64,000 bases of DNA from Anthonomus grandis grandis (lineage: Eukaryota; Arthropoda; Insecta; Coleoptera; Curculionidae). The stretch is taken from contig NC_065550.1 of the NCBI RefSeq assembly GCF_022605725.1, positions 25,610,262-25,674,261 of the forward strand. Reading direction: 5' to 3'. The position numbers were made by a program, and so were the translations under genes. The notes under the pieces are model-generated. The model ran no database searches. It worked only from the letters and a program-made list of their open reading frames with translations, and was not told the origin of the DNA. How positions within the stretch are numbered: the stretch's first letter is position 1; each line of letters opens with the position of its first letter. Below, in pieces: positions 11,973 through 23,507 of the stretch.

Positions 11973-12413
11973 GTCAATTTTTACAAAAACGGTGATATTT
12001 ACCATTTACCGACTTTTACTAAGAGCACCTTTTTTATGTAAAAAGCATAGGAACATCATAATCTAATGCCCAAACGGACAGAAATTAAGTCGAAAATTAA
12101 GTAAAAAAGAAGTCTTAAAGAAATGGGCCTAAATTTACCAAATACCCCCCTGATTCTGAAGCCCCTGGTAAATATGTTTTTTTAGTAGGTTCAAAAGAAT
12201 AAACGTACTAACAATAATTTACCTAAAATTGGTTGCGGTAGCTAAAGTAGTTCCGGAGCTATTAAAAAAAAACTAGTTTTTAAAGGTTATTTTCAAAAAG
12301 CTCTAGCTCCCTGAGGAAGCTTTTCCGGACCCATATTTATATGAACTTTTGTTTTTCTTTTGACGTTTTGTATCTGCCCTAGAAGTTTGTAACATGATCA
12401 ACGGAACACCCTG
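11973..12413 (-). repeat. Right terminal inverted repeat of the Tc1-like element
   Basis: Inverted partner of 10073-10489, slightly longer because of small insertions near 12000 and 12085. It ends ...CGGAACACCCTG followed by TA. Confidence 0.88.
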
Positions 12414-12419
12414 TATAGA

Positions 12420-13340
12420 ATATCCTATTACAATGTGCACAACTAGACTTAGGTAAAGTAAGTCTGACATATAGTTTTGGAATATGAAACAAGATCAGAT
12501 CGATAAAGTTCCAGTTATGATATTTGGTTTTAGACACACACTCTGAATATTAAGTATAACTAATATGCTATCAGGACAACAGTATTGGAGATATATGTAA
12601 TTTTGTTTAAAATAAAAAAAGCTTAACGTTCTGTCTATGGGGACCATATAATAGCACCATATTCTCAATGTGGTCTCACAAAAGTATTAAAGAGTCTTAT
12701 TAGAATGAGAATTTGCCTAAGATTTTCGGTATACCGGATAATAAAACAAACATTAATATTACACATCGAACCTTAGATTAACTTGCAGTGTGACTCCAAG
12801 ATCCAAACAGTTATCCCTAATTGCAAGGTGATTATTTTCATGCTGTGATCTTCACAGGCGATCAGCCTCAAAATCTTGAAGTTATTAGAAAATAAGAGAT
12901 CATTTGAGTTTTAAATAAAGATAGACAGTAAAAAAGGTGCTATATTGTACTACTCTGATGAAAAATGTAAAAATCCGATGCAAAAATAAGATGCGCCTAC
13001 TCTCACATAGCATTGCCTGTTAGAAAGGTATGAGTGAATGAAATTAGAAGCTGAAGACACTGAATTTCTACAGAAGCAGCTTATGACTAACTTTGTCAAT
13101 AGCCTTAGCAGCATAGTTTGCAGATAATCATGGACTAAAGTTTGTCTTCCATAAAGTTATGTTGATGATCTGGATTAAATTATTATAAGTGGTTTTGATC
13201 ATTTCATAAATGAGAGATTAAGCGGTCAAATTAGTGTATAATTCTTTACTAAATTATTGTTGCCTTTTTTATGTATTGGCACCATGATAGAATCCTTTAA
13301 TTTGCCAGGAAATTTGCCTTAATTTAGTCAAAGAATAAAA
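12420..13340 (-). mobile_element. Decayed LINE (RT remnants, minus strand)
   Basis: Read downward from about 13340. LKDSIMVPIHKKGNNN near 13290 is the RT fingers motif and is followed by a degraded NYRPI block. Near 12690 the translation has LFNTFVRPH then EYGAIIWSPH, which is the RT C-terminal step. Near 12540 SKTKYHNWNFIDLILFHIPK matches the tail of such ORF2 proteins. Many stops. The 3' end abuts the Tc1-like element. Confidence 0.65.
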
Positions 13341-15129
13341 AGAACTTTAAGTATATAGATAATAAATGGACGTTGTTTTCCAGAAAATAAAAAGCGTTTA
13401 TTTTCACAAATAATAAACCAACGATTTTTGACAAATATTTTAAATATATACAGGGACGCTTAAAGAGATAAAGTGAATATAAATTTTATTTTTCTTTTAA
13501 ATAATACGAAAAGCGTGTTTTTTCAGATGGCCTCTGTATATATTCAAAAGTATTGTCAAAAAGCGTAAAGAAATTATTTTCCCAAAAGTAAACAACGATT
13601 ACAAAATCGATGATTTTTGACAATAATAACAAGATTTTTATAAATATCGTAATCTAAAAAAAAATCTAGTGCTTAAATCTTTCTTGACAACTCTAAATAT
13701 ATACTGGTTGTTACCTGGTTACCCAATAACTGAGACAGACAGTATTATTTTTTGTTTTTAATGACAATAAAAACTGGGGATATCTCAGAGAGGACGTACA
13801 GACATAAATTATTTAATTATTTTAAGTCAAATTTATTCCTGTTTTTTGTCCAAAGAACCAACACAAAGAACATATATAAACAACAAATTTAGTTTTATAA
13901 CTCACATTTAAATAATGGTAGATAAAAGATCCCATAGGTCAGGTTTGTCTGTATAATTTAATTAATGATCCTCATTTAAAAATGAGAAAACTCGTTTTGC
14001 ATGCAAGGTTTTATTCAAAAATAACAAAGGTCTTGATTTTATAATAAATTTATTATGCATTATGTTCAAATCATTTTAATAATTGTGTGATAAATTTTAA
14101 AAAAATAACAATAATTTAAAAATAAAACATTTTTTTAACCTCTACAATGGGAAAAGCGTGTAAAATTAATTGTTAAAGCTCATCACAAAAACAACTAAAA
14201 AGTAAACAAGGTTTTTCAATTAATGCAAAGTCCAATCTTACGGTAAAAATATCTCTTATAAAGAAATTGGTTCAGTAATATTGGGTCAATCGGACGTAAT
14301 TTGATGGGTATATAACGATTTGCACTACGTGCGTACATAAGTTTGCAGTTATGTATGACTTAGAACGTATTTCTGTACTGTTAGTTTTTATGCAAAATGG
14401 ACAGGAAGGAAGTACTCCTGATGTACAATGTAAAGAAATTTATTATAATTAGTTATATAGAATTAGAAGCGAATATAGTTCGTTAAATGTGATTAAAGAT
14501 TTTTTACTTTGACCTTAACAGTTTTCGCAATTGTCAGTTTCACGATAAAAGAATAGTCTGACACTTTGACGTGAGAGTAGTTTTTTTTAATCGTTTTGAG
14601 AAGAAAATTGTTATTTTTCCTATAAAAATGTCGACATATAAACTTCTATTCCATTTTTTTCCAAAATGCCGCTAATCGGCATATTTAAACTTGAAACTGT
14701 TAGTTTAAAGTAACGGTTTTTAAAATACCGCCATTTTGTTTTGGTATTCAATACTTCCGCTTTTTATTTCAAGATGGCGGTCATCGTTATATTTAAATTG
14801 TCAAATGCCAGTTTGACGTCAAAAGAATAATCAAAAATGAACTCAGATGGTTTGCGTCTTATCTCTTTAACGAATCCATATTTGTTGCCCTACTAGGCAT
14901 TTGTTCTGAAACATTCTCATCAACTTATTGAATCTTGTTCCTTCCTTTATTATGCTGATGAAAAATATTTCTCCGAAATTGTGAGCTATATTTAAAATCG
15001 ATATTTAACCATGATAACTCTTTTATTATTAATATTTGCTTATAGTAGACTCTAGTTTAAGTCATCTGAAATTCTAGATACAGGAGTAATATTGACAGAC
15101 TTAAAAAGATAGTCGGTTTTTGAGATTTA
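13341..15129. other. Intergenic; possible small MITE near 14530-14840
   Basis: No gene seen. Around 14728-14785 CCGCCATTTTG and AAGATGGCGG face each other, and TGTCAGTTTCACG...AAAAGAATAGTC near 14532 recurs as TGCCAGTTTGACG...AAAAGAATAATC near 14807. This could be a degraded miniature element, but I cannot define its ends. Confidence 0.35.
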
Positions 15130-16065
15130 TTTCTTACAGGACTCACTCTTTTATTGAGAATCCAAATTACTCTGATGCTCGTTCATATTTTCAAAAATTT
15201 TAGAATTGGAAAAGAAATGTACAATTTCGGATATTGTGACTTTGTACAAGATTATAAATAATCTCTATAGCTCTCTAATTCTACTAAGTAACGTTTCTTT
15301 TAGTGTAACTGTTCGCCAACTTAGAAACTCTGAGTTGTTCTATATTCCTTATTATTACAGATCTAATTATTATCAGTATGCTTCCTTAGTAAGGATGATT
15401 AAAGGTGGTAACTTGAATTGTACTCATCATTATTTAGACTTTTTTGCAAAGCGTTCGTAGTTATTAAAAAATTATCTTAAATGTAAGTTGCGGGAATTGG
15501 TTTGCGTTGTATATTGTTTTGGAAGATTTAATATTTTGTTAAGTTAGTGTATATAAAATATATATTAGGATAATTAAATTAGAATATATATTAGGTAAAT
15601 TTGTAATATCAGGATCCTATTTTTCGATTTTCTCAATATGTTTGTATCCTAAAAACTGAAATAAATAAGCTCCTGTTAAAGAAAAGTTATCTTCCCTATG
15701 TGTTGTTTATCTTTTTATCCAACCAACTATAGGTTTTTTCTCCACTGACTAGGAATTTGAATTTCTTTAAATAAAAATAGCTTGGATCGATTTTCCAGGG
15801 GTTTATGGTCATTCAGATCAAAAATGGTCAATCTTAGGCTTTAACCTACATTCCTTGTATAGGGTTTATTTATTTTGTGTAAGTGTTTACCTTTATTAAT
15901 GATTATTTGTTCTGATTTTAGGTTCTGAGCTTTTATCTTTATATATATTTTTTTGTAATTCTAGTATTATTTTTCTATATTATATTATTTAGTATTTTGT
16001 ATTAGCTAATATTATTTTGGAAATGGGCTCTGCTGTGTATCGAAATAAATAAATAAATATCCTTG
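15130..16065 (+). mobile_element. 3' end of a CR1/jockey-like LINE
   Basis: An open stretch at 15206-15460 encodes the C-terminal tail of an ORF2 protein (VRQLRNSELFYIPYYYRSNY, the LRN..LF..P..R(T/S)NY motif). About 580 bp of 3' UTR follows and ends GGGCTCTGCTGTGTATCG plus a short AATA tandem tail at 16043-16060, a typical end for these elements. All upstream domains are missing (5' truncation). Confidence 0.7.
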
Positions 16066-17279
16066 AAATGGTGAACAGGTTATATGTTTTATTCCTTTAC
16101 TAGGGTAGTTATATGACTCATTTAATACTATTTGCTTGTTATTATAAACCATAGGTACCTTCGTAGGTACTCAGAAATATTACTGTAAAAGATGTCTCAG
16201 AAACATCAAGAAACAGAAAGGAACATAACGTGTTCATAATGCTAGAAACATCTTTGAGACACTTATGGCAAACTGGGGCCTGAAGTTTAATAAATTACTG
16301 AAGTTCAATAAATTTTTGATCTTTAAAGACCTTAAAAAAATATTATTTTTTAACGCACTTATATAAATAAAAATGAGTGCACAACGCGTTGCATGTGTGT
16401 CATAACAATTATAAAAATAACATCATAACTTGCGCATCTTCTCTCGTCATGATAATTATAATAATAATTACACAACTGTAGGTATTGACTTATTCATTAG
16501 CGAATTAAATGAAACAAATAAAAAATTATGCGGTAACACTTACCAGCAGATATGCGGCAAAAAATCCACACGCGATGGGCAAACTACAGCAAAAACATTT
16601 TTCAATAAAAGCCATATTACTCAAAAGAAAAACTTATTTAAATTTACAGTTCCGCCAAAGGTTTAAAAACATTTTCACGTTCTTCACACACTTTTTGAAT
16701 GAGATACACGGACGCAACTACACATAATAGTGGTTCTCCTTCAAATTATAACGCGTCGGTGGTAGGTATTTCTTCAAACAATACCGAAGAAGACTGACTG
16801 ATGCTATTGCAAAATTTTTTTACTCAGATTATTAACTGATTGTTTTAAAACGAAAAAAGGTGGGCGAGGCAAAATACTGAGTATGAGTAATACCCGCGCT
16901 GAAGTTGTTTGCGACTATTTGAATATTTTATTCACGTGTGTATTATTTTACTTTCTCTTTACATCGACTTCCCACCAAGACTTTTAAACGATAGGCGCTT
17001 AAAAAAGCGCGCCACTTTTGAATATGTAGGCAACCCAAACAACATCAACCATTTGGCCAAAGTTACAACGTTTTTTCTTGGTGTTATGTTATATTGATCA
17101 ATCCAACCTTATATAATATTTATTGGAAAATATTTTTAAAATTTTTCTTATATAAATTCCTCTGGTGTAGGGGCTTTTTATAACCCTCCCGTTTCACTAG
17201 ATGGTCTATTTACTCAAAAAGATGATATGGCAACAGCGCGTTGTATCTCCTACTGTCAATGTCACATGGGTGGCAGCTG
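16066..17279. other. Intergenic, upstream of the small mitochondrial gene
   Basis: No exon could be supported. Short open frames at 16430-16730 and 16909-17097 have no recognisable motifs or splice context. Composition is slightly less AT-rich from 16740 towards 17300, consistent with an approaching promoter. Confidence 0.4.
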
Positions 17280-17339
17280 TCACTGTCACTGATAGGTTGG
17301 GTTAGGTGTTGTGTAACATTCATCGGCAAATTTTTGTGA

Positions 17340-17376
17340 TTTTTCTCCTATAAATTCCCAGTACAGTTAAAAAAAC
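17340..17376 (+). promoter_or_regulatory. Probable 5' UTR exon end of the small mitochondrial-protein gene
   Basis: A strong donor, ACG|GTAAGT-like (GT at 17377-17378), lies 217 bp before an acceptor (TTTATTGTAG, AG at 17592-17593) that sits 12 bp before the ATG. This implies a non-coding first exon ending at 17376. Its start is not determined. Confidence 0.45.
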
Positions 17377-17605
17377 GTAAGTGAATCAATATTTCATTAT
17401 TGGGCCCTTGCATCCCTTCATATATTTAAACCTTACGTACTTTAGTTATTGACTTATTAACATCGTTTCTTTCCCGATCCATTTTATCATGTGGTTACAT
17501 AAACCTGAACGTAGGAATCTTTTTTATTTATTCAATACATTTACGCTGTAACCATTTATTTGATGATTAATTTTGTTTATTTATTTATTGTAGCTATTAG
17601 ACACC

Positions 17606-17966
17606 ATGGCTGATGCACCAGAAGTCCCCAGAAGACCCATGAAATACCCTTATACCTTGGGAGCTAAAATTGCTCAATTCCCATTTAAATTTTACATTAA
17701 TAACAACTGGGTTGCCAGATACTATATTCTTGGATTTATTTGCTCCATTCCTGTTTTCAGAGCGATCAGCAATGCAGGTAAATAGAACAAATAATACTAG
17801 AAAGGGAAAGTTTTATAGATTTAAGATAAATAGGAGGTGATATTATAGTATATAGGTTAGTATCAGATATTAATACATTTTCTACTCTTTTTCAGTAAAC
17901 TCTCCTGGAAATGTAGCATTATGGGCTGAAAAAAGACGTCTAGAAGCCGAAGCAGCACATCACTAG
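17606..17966 (+). CDS. Small single-span protein, probable mitochondrial respiratory-chain subunit (COX7B-like?)
   Basis: Coding exons are 17606-17777 and 17896-17966 (243 bp, 80 residues), joined by a GT-AG intron whose donor is CAG|GTAAAT and acceptor TTTTTCAG. The start is ATG 17606 in a good context (CACCATGG). The protein begins MADAPEVPRRPMKYPYTLGA, has one hydrophobic segment at about residues 38-55 (ARYYILGFICSIPVF) and a charged tail (ALWAEKRRLEAEAAHH). The short basic N terminus, the single span near the middle and the Ala/His tail are typical of accessory subunits of the inner mitochondrial membrane. I tentatively compare it with the insect protein described as the cytochrome c oxidase COX7B homologue (Drosophila CG7630), from memory of its type and not from an alignment. 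A complex I accessory subunit is the main alternative. It lies 1.9 kb upstream of NDUFS5 in the same orientation. Confidence 0.75.
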
Positions 17967-18379
17967 GTTGCATGTAGGTGCTGTAGAGTCATACCTGTAA
18001 AAGAATTTTTGAATTTACTTTGTAACTATTAAACTTTTTATGTTAAAATACACATTTTAGGGAACATCAATAGTTTTTTTTGTACTACGTCTAATTATTC
18101 TTTTTTTTTTGTGTTTTATCCATAATTTGGAGTATGGGAATAGCAAAAAGATGCACTCTAGTCAATAGTCTGAAGAATGGACAGTGTTGCCATCTACCAA
18201 GAATAAGTGAAAATTTCTAAAAGTTAAGGTTATGTTTCGATTTGTTTGGTTAATGTACATGTCAATTGTCAGAGAAAATTAAAGAGGTTATTTGGGCTTT
18301 CCATTTCAAAAATATTATTTCCTCAAATAGTTTTGAGGAAAATAAGAGGTGATTAACGTCCTTGAAGTCCTCTGTCTTT

Positions 18380-18385
18380 GTTCAG
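18380..18385 (+). promoter_or_regulatory. Candidate donor of an NDUFS5 5' UTR exon
   Basis: TTTGTTCAG|GTTAGT (GT at 18386-18387) follows a transcribed-looking stretch at 18240-18385. With the acceptor at 19831-19832 it would make a 1.45-kb 5' UTR intron for NDUFS5, containing the transposon fragment at 18555-19381. This is an inference; no transcript data were seen. Confidence 0.3.
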
Positions 18386-18554
18386 GTTAGTATAGCATCT
18401 ATTATTTTATTCTAAAAATCTTCACAATCAAACCTCCCTTACATAACACAAACCCTTGGAAAAAGTTAAAATACCAAAGTACCTAGTTCAACATCAACCA
18501 AATGCACAAATAGGTAAATTCTAGTGATGCTCTGAGCATAAAGATTTTCTCTCT

Positions 18555-19381
18555 ATACAAGCTCTATCTATACAATTTCACAGTATGTGAAGGAAATTCC
18601 AATGACAAACAGACTAAGGAAAGTATCACTCTTGGACCGAGAATGTATGCGCTAAGGGCTCAAATGAAATATCTTCACTAGTTAATCATAAACTTTCTGA
18701 TGTTACCTCAATCAAACTTTTTTGCGATGGGTGTCCTGGCCAGAACAAGAACGTAACAATGATGGGTATGCTGATGTATTGGCTGTATCACTCTAACTCT
18801 ACAGTAAATGAAATTATTGTGACATTTCCTGTGGTTGGTCACTCTTTTTTACCGGCGGATCGTGTTTTCGGACGAATTGATGAATCTGATGAATATAGGA
18901 AATTTTTTTTTCCGAGTTTTCAACTGTGCTTGATATCAAAAAAGATTGTCAAATTTTTAACTGGAAAAAAGCTATAGAATCGGTTATAAAGCCACCTGGG
19001 CAGTGGCATTTTAAGTTTGCTCCGTGTAAAAGAATTTCAATTTTAAAGAAATGGAACTCAAAAGGAACTCAAGCAGTGTTCGTAAAGGGGAAAGTAAATT
19101 ACAAAAGCGATTTCGGGATATACAAGTCCGTTTTGGAAAAAGGAAAAACCTTAAATTTGGAGCCTCTTCCTAAGGAATGTGCAGTAAAACCAGCCAAGCT
19201 TAAGAATGTGGATGCTTTATTAAAAAAACATTTTGGTTTAGAGTGGAGAAGCATTGAAGAAGTCGATTTAACATTTTATAAAAAAGTAATTGACAACGCC
19301 ATTGAATCACTTCATGATACAGAAGTTGAAGAAGAAGAAGGAATGGAACCCATGGAAGAAGACGATGGACTAAGAATTTAA
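18555..19381 (+). pseudogene. Transposon-derived DUF7869-type protein fragment
   Basis: C-terminal part of a protein type repeated in insect genomes. It begins mid-protein (YNFTVCEGNSNDKQTKES), shifts frame near 18622 (YHSWTENVCAKGSNEI), then reads LFCDGCPGQNKN at about 18718-18755, the motif usually seen as D.CGGQNKN. It continues VVGHSFLPADRVFGRI, which carries the conserved GH...D. The frame shifts again in the T run near 18903 and is then open to TAA 19379-19381, ending in an acidic tail (EVEEEEGMEPMEEDDGLRI). The N-terminal half is missing. The fold is presumed RNase-H-like by the D/GH/D pattern; that is an inference. It sits in the probable 5' UTR intron of NDUFS5. Confidence 0.65.
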
Positions 19382-19833
19382 TTTTTAAATTTCATTAAAA
19401 AAAAAATATTTGTTTTTAAATTATAAACTTTTATTTATTTAATACTCCCTAAATCCTACAGATAATGAAACAAAACTTTTTAGTTCCATGGTGCGGTAGC
19501 AAAACTTGTTATATCCCTATTATTTTTGTCCATAACTACTTCTTTTAAACAAAAATTTACTACTTAGTAACAAATATTTAAATAAACAGTTGTCATAAAT
19601 GTGTATTTTCATTTTAAACCACAAAAATTTGTTCTTACAAGAAATCCGAAGTTTTTCTCTTCTCCTGTAAAATTGGTTAACACGGATGTAAAGAGTTTTG
19701 GAATTGGGTGCCTCATTTGTTTGCTTTATAATTCAATACTAAAAAACATTAAAGCATATTTTGATTTGATTGAACCTTATCACTCTTTCTCCAAATTAAT
19801 GTATAATAAAATGCAAAATTATTGATTTACAGC

Positions 19834-20154
19834 ATGGCCAATGGTACCATATTCAACCCCTTCCTGAAATCCCCGCTGACCGATATGTCTGGTGCTTTAG
19901 TTTGTAGCCAGTGGGGTGGCAAATGTGCAGATATCGAGATGAGAGCCCTGGAATGCCTTGAGGCGTATGGTGTTGACAGGGGACTGAAGAAATGTGACAC
20001 ACTTATTAAAGATTTTGATGAATGTGTCTACAAAAGGAAGCAAATACAGAGAGTTAATGCCATGAGATTTGAACGTCATCGTCAACACTTTGCCGGAGAG
20101 AGAACCAAAGAAGATAAATATTCAAAGAATCCACCAAAACCAGATACTTATTGA
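19834..20154 (+). CDS. NDUFS5: NADH dehydrogenase [ubiquinone] iron-sulfur protein 5 (complex I 15 kDa subunit)
   Basis: A 106-residue protein in one coding exon. The ATG at 19834 lies just after an acceptor (TTGATTTACAG, AG at 19831-19832), so codons upstream of it are intronic. The protein has the family signature: FNPFLKSPLTDMSGALVCSQ near the N terminus, then a twin CX9C array formed by C-ADIEMRALE-C and C-DTLIKDFDE-C with LEAYGVDRGLKK between. A basic C terminus with RFERHRQHF follows. NDUFS5 is an accessory subunit of the complex I membrane arm on the intermembrane-space side. Twin-CX9C proteins are imported and oxidised by the MIA40 pathway. The length matches the family. The stop is TGA 20152-20154. 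The neighbouring small gene at 17.6 kb is probably also mitochondrial. No coding lesion is seen. Confidence 0.93.
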   Translation: MANGTIFNPFLKSPLTDMSGALVCSQWGGKCADIEMRALECLEAYGVDRGLKKCDTLIKDFDECVYKRKQIQRVNAMRFERHRQHFAGERTKEDKYSKNPPKPDTY

Positions 20155-21599
20155 TTTGGTATTTATGTGTATTGAGTAGAATCATTGTTAATATATGAAA
20201 ATTTAGTTAAAGAAGATTTTTTAATTATAGTTACAAGGATACTTGTTCCATAAATGGGAATGTCCAAGAAAACACTATAATAGTTGACAATAAGTAATTT
20301 ATTTTTGTACAAAAGTATGTTGACAATCAGTATAGACATTAAAAAAATTACAATAACAGTGCATATAAGTGTGACATATAGCCGTGCAAGGTATTCTTTT
20401 ATCATGCAGTTAATACTGATTCACTTGATAAAAAATGGACAAAGTACAAAATCGTCGTTACAATAATAAATACTATATACGCTTATAAAATAGAAAGGCA
20501 TCATTAAATATATAATATGCTTTGTAGGGTGTGGGTCAAAAAGTTTTTTTTGCTTATACATATAAGACATTTAGAAATGAGAAAATTTAATTTGCTTAGA
20601 CGATAGTCACACTAATACTTATATTCATGGTCCACACAATACATATTGTTTTAGATATTCTTATATTACATCTACACTCATACTAAAACGTAATGAGTCT
20701 GATAATGTTTCAATTATAAACTAATAAATATTTTATTTGAAAACTTAATATAAGTGTATTTCTGATATAAAACTACCATCAACAATAGAGAAAATACTAT
20801 ACCAAACATATTTAAAAGATATAAAAAAAAAAACAAATAACACTTATCTAAAAATCCTTGTATAGCATAGGAATAAATATTTTCTTTTTTTCAAAAAATC
20901 TATAACATCTCAATCACCCAGTATCCTTGAAAAGTTGTCCCACAAAAGTACCAAGACCCCAAAAAATTCTTAAAAATATGTCTTGGTATGTTCAACTTTT
21001 TAAGAATCACCATATAATATTATATAGGAGGAAAATATTTACTTTAACAAGATTTCAAATATATTTTTATATAATAAAGTTAGCACCCAACCCTACTGGC
21101 CAATATAAAACACTTTTATAGCCTAATATAATAATATTAAGAACATTGTGCAGATTATCTAATCTTTAATATGCACATGTAATGCGAGTAAGAAGTAGCA
21201 AATATGTGAAATATCGGTGTATAAAGGTCTACGTTAACACCTAGAACATCATTTTCTTTATTTTGACACTCAAAGTATGATATGAACTATGGTATACCAA
21301 ACCCAAATATTCATTAACTTTTTTTTTTTTGTCAAATACAATTCACTTTTTTGTCTGATAAATAACACGTTTCTTAAACTAGGTATATCAATATGTGATG
21401 ATATCAAGTTTAAAGCTTTCCTTACAAAAGTCAGTTCACAGAACCATATTTCAAAAAATGAGTTGCTTAAGCAGAAGATTTTTAAAATTTTCTCTATCAC
21501 CCTGTATACCTAATAAAATTACCATAAGTCAACTTAATTTAAAAAAGAATATAATTAAAATTTGTGCAAATAAGTTTCTGTATCATATAACTGCCTTAA
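20155..21599. other. 3' flank of NDUFS5 and intergenic sequence
   Basis: The NDUFS5 3' UTR begins here; AATAAA-like signals occur near 20460. No other gene is supported. The open frames at 20284-21513 are in low-complexity AT-rich sequence on both strands and show no motif. Confidence 0.4.
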
Positions 21600-21885
21600 C
21601 ATTGAAAGGTGGTCGTGACTTCAGTTGGACAGGAAGGTGTGGAAAAATTGAATTTTGGCAAACTAGTTAATTAATTAAGGTTTTTTAGAGAGTTTAAGAA
21701 TTAATATGTGATATTCCCAATATTTTATAAAAGATGAATCAGAAGGTGGGAGCTGTAGATAGATGGGACTATTTATTGGCCTGCAAGATCCCCTGAACTA
21801 AATCTAAAGATCATTAAAAACTATATACTTAGCATATTAGTGAAAACTGAACGATTGCTTTAAAGATGATAGTATAAGCAAGATA
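21600..21885 (+). pseudogene. Tc1/mariner-type transposase scrap
   Basis: A short remnant. Near 21770 the translation reads IYWPARSPELN, the third-aspartate motif of Tc1/mariner-type transposases (WPARSPDLxP), followed by a shortened ILSILVKTE segment. A CCCTGTATA string at 21500 resembles the outer end of the long-TIR element at 10073-12413. No ends can be fixed. Confidence 0.45.
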
Positions 21886-23306
21886 GGGATTTTTTGCCTT
21901 GTTAAAATTAACTAGTCATTATTATTAATTCATAGAATATTTCATAAACAAGGCTTAATCATGAAAAAAACTGTATATTTAATGTCTTTTATTTGTATCA
22001 AAAGTTCCACCCGAATCCACCAATCAAGGCAATTAATCAAGTGATGCCACAAACACACTTCACTGTTAAGACCTTATAAAGTATTTATTTGTGGGGACAA
22101 TATGTATGAATTTAAAAGTGGTTGAATTAATTAAGACTATTAGTTAACTTCTAATTTATGAAAGAGTTATCTAAACTATAAGCACATATAAAAATTACAT
22201 TTAACTTTCGAAGTCCATATTACCCTCTCAACTTCAAAAATGTGATTTTAAATAAATTAAACAAAAGATTTTCCATATTCTCACATTATTCTTTAGACTA
22301 CTCCCAATAAAAAAATATCGAAAAAACTAGAGTAATCGATGGTAAAACTTGCCCATGGCATCCATATATAAGTACAGATTATCACATATAAGACATAAAT
22401 AGAATTTAGATAATTTTTTAAGCAATTCGCCTAGCCTATAACTAAAAGGAATTAAAAGCCATTCCCTGTTCCTTATATCTTAACCATAAAAAATTCAAAT
22501 ACAAAAACCAACCTTTGCATCACCATCTTTTAAAAATACTTGTAGTGATGACTTACCTTATAAACCCTATATATCGTTTTTAAAACTACAGGGACAAATA
22601 CAAAAATTGTGCGATTATTTTCTTAGAAATATTTAGTTCACAGTAACACAGAATATAATATATTTAGGGGGGTTACATAAGATTAGTTTATAGTTCACCA
22701 TTATAGTATATCAGGTTAGATTGTTAGTATATTGTAATAAGTTCTAATAAACTAATACATTGAGCACGTAAAAATTACCTAAAAGCCAAACTAGAACTTT
22801 TTTACTTTTTTGAATAATTGTAATTTTTTTGTGAATTTACTTATACAAATTTGGGGCTCATTATATAAGGTGTGAAACTTTGAGTACTATATGAGGACAT
22901 TACTGCGCTCATACCAAAAAATAAGAAAACTGTAAGGAGGAAACTTTTTACGCACTCATTGTATTAATGAGTCCACCAATTAATCTGATATAAGAAATTT
23001 AAGGACCTATTTTGAGTATTTAAAAAATGTCATCAATATGTTGTATGTGACATTAATAATAACGGATGTTCAAAAGTTCAAAAAGCTTGAATACGAGTAT
23101 ATAATAGTAAAACCAATTCCGTTCCTCATAAATTCGATTCCAAAAACCCCATCTTAAAAGAATACATGGAAAAAGTTTGAAAAAGGACAGTCCTCTATCC
23201 ATAAATTTACGTATACACAAAACTTAGGTACCCGTTTACATCCGCAGTAGCATTACGCCGCTCTTCAAATCCATCATTCCAATACGAGCATGAGATTTTC
23301 GTGTCG
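21886..23306. other. Intergenic / Syt14 3' UTR side
   Basis: Lies beyond the Syt14 stop codon on its transcribed strand, so some of it is expected to be 3' UTR. No coding exon or recognisable mobile element is seen. Confidence 0.4.
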
Positions 23307-23507
23307 CTATGACTGTACCAGAATGTGCCAGCGACAGATTTGCTCCTGTTGGAACTCTTTCATGTCCATCCAGTGGGCGAGTTCTTCTGCACCGCTCGAG
23401 TTCAGACCCAAACTGAACCAGCCGACCATTTCCTTCTTCTTTGAGATGCCTTTACGGTTGTAGACTGAGACCATCAAAGTTACGTCTGCCAATTGAAACA
23501 ACGCCAC
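23307..23507 (-). CDS. Syt14: Syt14 last coding exon (C2B C-terminal half)
   Basis: Begins after the acceptor ACATTTTAG (AG at 23508-23509) in phase 0 with VALFQLADVTLMVSVYNRKG and ends at TAG 23307-23309. It carries MVGWFSLGLNSSG and the terminal WHIL motif. The basic KGISKKKEM stretch replaces the acidic calcium-binding loop. Confidence 0.92.
   Translation of the reverse strand: MALFQLADVTLMVSVYNRKGISKKKEMVGWFSLGLNSSGAEELAHWMDMKEFQQEQICRWHILVQS

Larger units (their letters stand above)
10073..12413 (+). mobile_element. Tc1/mariner-type DNA transposon with about 420-bp inverted repeats
   Basis: A 2341-bp element flanked by TA (10071-10072 and 12414-12415), as expected for this superfamily. 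The left inverted repeat runs from 10073 to about 10489 and the right from about 11973 to 12413. They match through GTGTTCCGTTGATCATG, the TTCCGGA...AAGCTTTTCC block and the inner ACGGTGATATTTACC block, with scattered substitutions and small indels. The outermost bases differ (CAAAGTG left, CACCCTG right, i.e. CAGGGTG inverted). The interior carries one transposase reading frame, now broken. Repeats this long are unusual for Tc1/mariner, whose typical ends are tens to about 200 bp. Confidence 0.9.

Noticed and set aside
19897..20088. Minus-strand open frame inside NDUFS5
   Set aside because: It is the antisense shadow of the NDUFS5 coding exon.
21270..21670. Overlapping open frames on both strands
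   Set aside because: AT-rich low-complexity sequence with no motifs; only the transposase scrap beyond 21600 has recognisable content.
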